Shown in pieces: positions 38,688-39,822 of a stretch of DNA of 39,822 nucleotides. The notes beneath the pieces were generated by a model. The model ran no database searches, was not told the origin of the DNA, and saw only the letters and a list, made by a program, of their open reading frames with translations. How positions within the stretch are numbered: the first letter of the stretch is position 1; every line of letters begins with the position of its first letter. Made by a program: the position numbers and the translations under genes. Origin of the DNA: JBBRNH01 sp038230415 (lineage in GTDB: Bacteria; Bacteroidota; Bacteroidia; Cytophagales; Spirosomataceae); the NCBI GenBank assembly GCA_038230415.1, contig JBBRNH010000051.1, positions 1 through 39,822 on the forward strand, written 5' to 3'.

Positions 38688-39822
38688 ATGGATAACAAAG
38701 TTCTATTGACTTATATCATTGCCGCCATTGCCGCAACGGGCGGGCTGTTGTTTGGTTTCGACACGGGCATTATCAACGTAGCGATGCCGTCTATCAAACA
38801 GGATTACACGCTCACGGCCTTAGCCGAAGCCTGGGTGGTGGGCGCGGTGCTGGCCGGGGGTATGGCCGGGTCGTTGCTCAGTGGCCGACTGGCCGACATT
38901 CTGGGCCGCAAACGCATCAACGTTGTGGCGGCAGTCATCTTCGCGGCTGGGTCGGTGGTGGCGGCTGCGGCAGGGTCGGTCGAGATGCTGATTGCCGGGC
39001 GGCTCCTGCTCGGTTTAGCCATCGGGATCGTGTCGTTTTCGGTGCCATTATACCTCGCCGAAATCGCGCCGAGCCACATCCGGGGGCGGTTGGTCACGTT
39101 TTTTCAGTTAGCCATCACCATCGGCATTTTGGTTTCTTACGTCTGCGGCTACGCTTTTGCCGAATCTGAACACGGCTGGCGGCTCATGTTCTGGTGCGGC
39201 TTTATTCCGGCGGCTATCCTGCTGATTGGGATATTTTTTGTCCCAGAAAGTCCGCGCTGGTTGTTGAGCAAGGGCCGCGCCGACGAAGCCCGCGCCGTGC
39301 TGACCCGCCTGAACGAACCCGCCGACGTGATTCGGGAGATGGATCAGATGCAGGCCGCCATCAGCAATCAAGGCACCAACAAACCCGACTGGCGCGAACT
39401 GTTTTCGAGCCGTCTGCGGATTCCGCTCCTCATCGGTATCGGGATTTTCTTTATCCAGCAGTTTTCGGGCATCAACGCCGTGATTTATTACTCGACCCGG
39501 ATTTTTGGCATGGCCGGGTTTACCTCCAACGCCACCTCCATCATGGCAACCGTCGGCGTGGGCGTGGTGAATACCGCCAGCACGTTGATTGCAGTTCGGT
39601 TTCTGGATCAGTGGGGCCGCAAACCGATTTTGTACGTCGGCTTGGTTGGAACCGGCATTTGCTTATCAACGCTGGCGGCTGCGTTCTTTTTCCGGGATTC
39701 GATTGGCCCCGATGTCCTAAAAATCCTCTCGGTCGGTGGGGTTTATACGTTTATCTTCTTCTTCGCCATTAGCTTGGGGCCGCTCGGCTGGCTGCTGATT
39801 TCAGAGGTGTACCCGATGCGAA
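38688..39822 (+). CDS. Sugar porter family MFS transporter, 3' end beyond the window
   Basis: Open from ATG 38688 to the window end (378 codons, about 80% of the usual 450-480). Sugar porter signatures in order: GGLLFGFDTGIINVAMPSIK (helix 1), SGRLADILGRKR (loop 2-3), AGRLLLGLAIGIVSFSVPLY and LAEIAPSHIRGR (helix 4 and following loop), VPESPRWLLSKGRADEA (before the central loop), IFFIQQFSGINAVIYYSTRI (helix 7 substrate motif), DQWGRKP (loop 8-9) and SLGPLGWLLISEVYPMR at the cut. This is an inner-membrane importer, typically of xylose, arabinose, galactose or glucose with a proton; the QQFSGINA motif is kept, so hexose or pentose transport is likely. It has a good promoter of its own. Confidence 0.95.
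   Translation, partial: MDNKVLLTYIIAAIAATGGLLFGFDTGIINVAMPSIKQDYTLTALAEAWVVGAVLAGGMAGSLLSGRLADILGRKRINVVAAVIFAAGSVVAAAAGSVEMLIAGRLLLGLAIGIVSFSVPLYLAEIAPSHIRGRLVTFFQLAITIGILVSYVCGYAFAESEHGWRLMFWCGFIPAAILLIGIFFVPESPRWLLSKGRADEARAVLTRLNEPADVIREMDQMQAAISNQGTNKPDWRELFSSRLRIPLLIGIGIFFIQQFSGINAVIYYSTRIFGMAGFTSNATSIMATVGVGVVNTASTLIAVRFLDQWGRKPILYVGLVGTGICLSTLAAAFFFRDSIGPDVLKILSVGGVYTFIFFFAISLGPLGWLLISEVYPMR

Noticed and set aside
1..39822. CRISPR arrays, rRNA, tRNA, phage structural genes, integrase
   Set aside because: Looked for regular spaced repeats, tRNA-like cloverleafs and recombinase motifs on both strands and saw none; this is by eye, and a covariance search would be more reliable.

Overview
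The window looks like chromosomal DNA of a Bacteroidota bacterium of the order Cytophagales, most like the Spirosoma group. This rests on a SusC/RagA-type TonB-linked outer-membrane protein, several exact TAnnTTTG (-7) promoter boxes, few Shine-Dalgarno sequences, GC-rich host genes dominated by secreted hydrolases, and families typical of the phylum (the so-called 'asparagine synthetase B' periplasmic protein and the arginine-cluster GNAT protein). The genus is inference; no rRNA or tRNA gene was seen.

Layout. 1-9.2 kb: 5' part of a SusC-like receptor (minus), a secreted M14 carboxypeptidase, a DUF433/DUF5615 toxin-antitoxin pair, a translationally coupled M24-M28 secreted peptidase operon, a 31-bp perfect inverted repeat and a large secreted S12 serine hydrolase. 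9.2-11 kb: a two-gene module, an AAA ATPase plus a DUF4276 protein with TOPRIM-like acidic residues, the best candidate for an anti-phage system here. 11-18 kb: a phosphotransferase/acyl-CoA dehydrogenase pair (ACAD10/11 modules as separate genes), a secreted beta-helix protein, a second S12 hydrolase and an ethanolamine ammonia-lyase large subunit (eutB) without eutC. 18-20 kb: an AT-rich island of an Rpn-type nuclease/transposase gene and an unrecognised C-terminally membrane-anchored protein, separated by an integron attC-like hairpin. 20-24.7 kb: SGNH hydrolase, DinB-like protein, Uma2 nuclease, DJ-1/PfpI protein whose 3' end runs into a dispersed repeat, an AT-rich HExxH metalloprotease and a GNAT. 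24.7-30 kb: coupled deacetylase-DUF4177-SDR operon, a four-PAS histidine kinase, and a divergent universal stress protein. 30-39.8 kb: twin 78-bp palindromic repeats, proB, aat, an ArgA-like GNAT, a large terminator-like palindrome, a MacB/FtsX permease, a purine/pyrimidine inverted repeat, the 'AsnB-like' periplasmic protein, a Gfo/Idh/MocA oxidoreductase, a lipoprotein flanked by an echo of the oxidoreductase 3' end, a small secreted protein and a sugar-porter MFS transporter cut by the window end.

The host genes describe a saprophytic cell that scavenges peptides and carbohydrates through secreted enzymes and TonB receptors. The less typical material sits in small AT-rich inserts (about 9.5-10.1, 18-20 and 22.9-24.7 kb) and in several families of intergenic palindromes, nearly all at gene ends. 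Start codons were chosen by conserved N-termini, signal peptides and promoter positions, so several genes are shorter here than their longest open frame.
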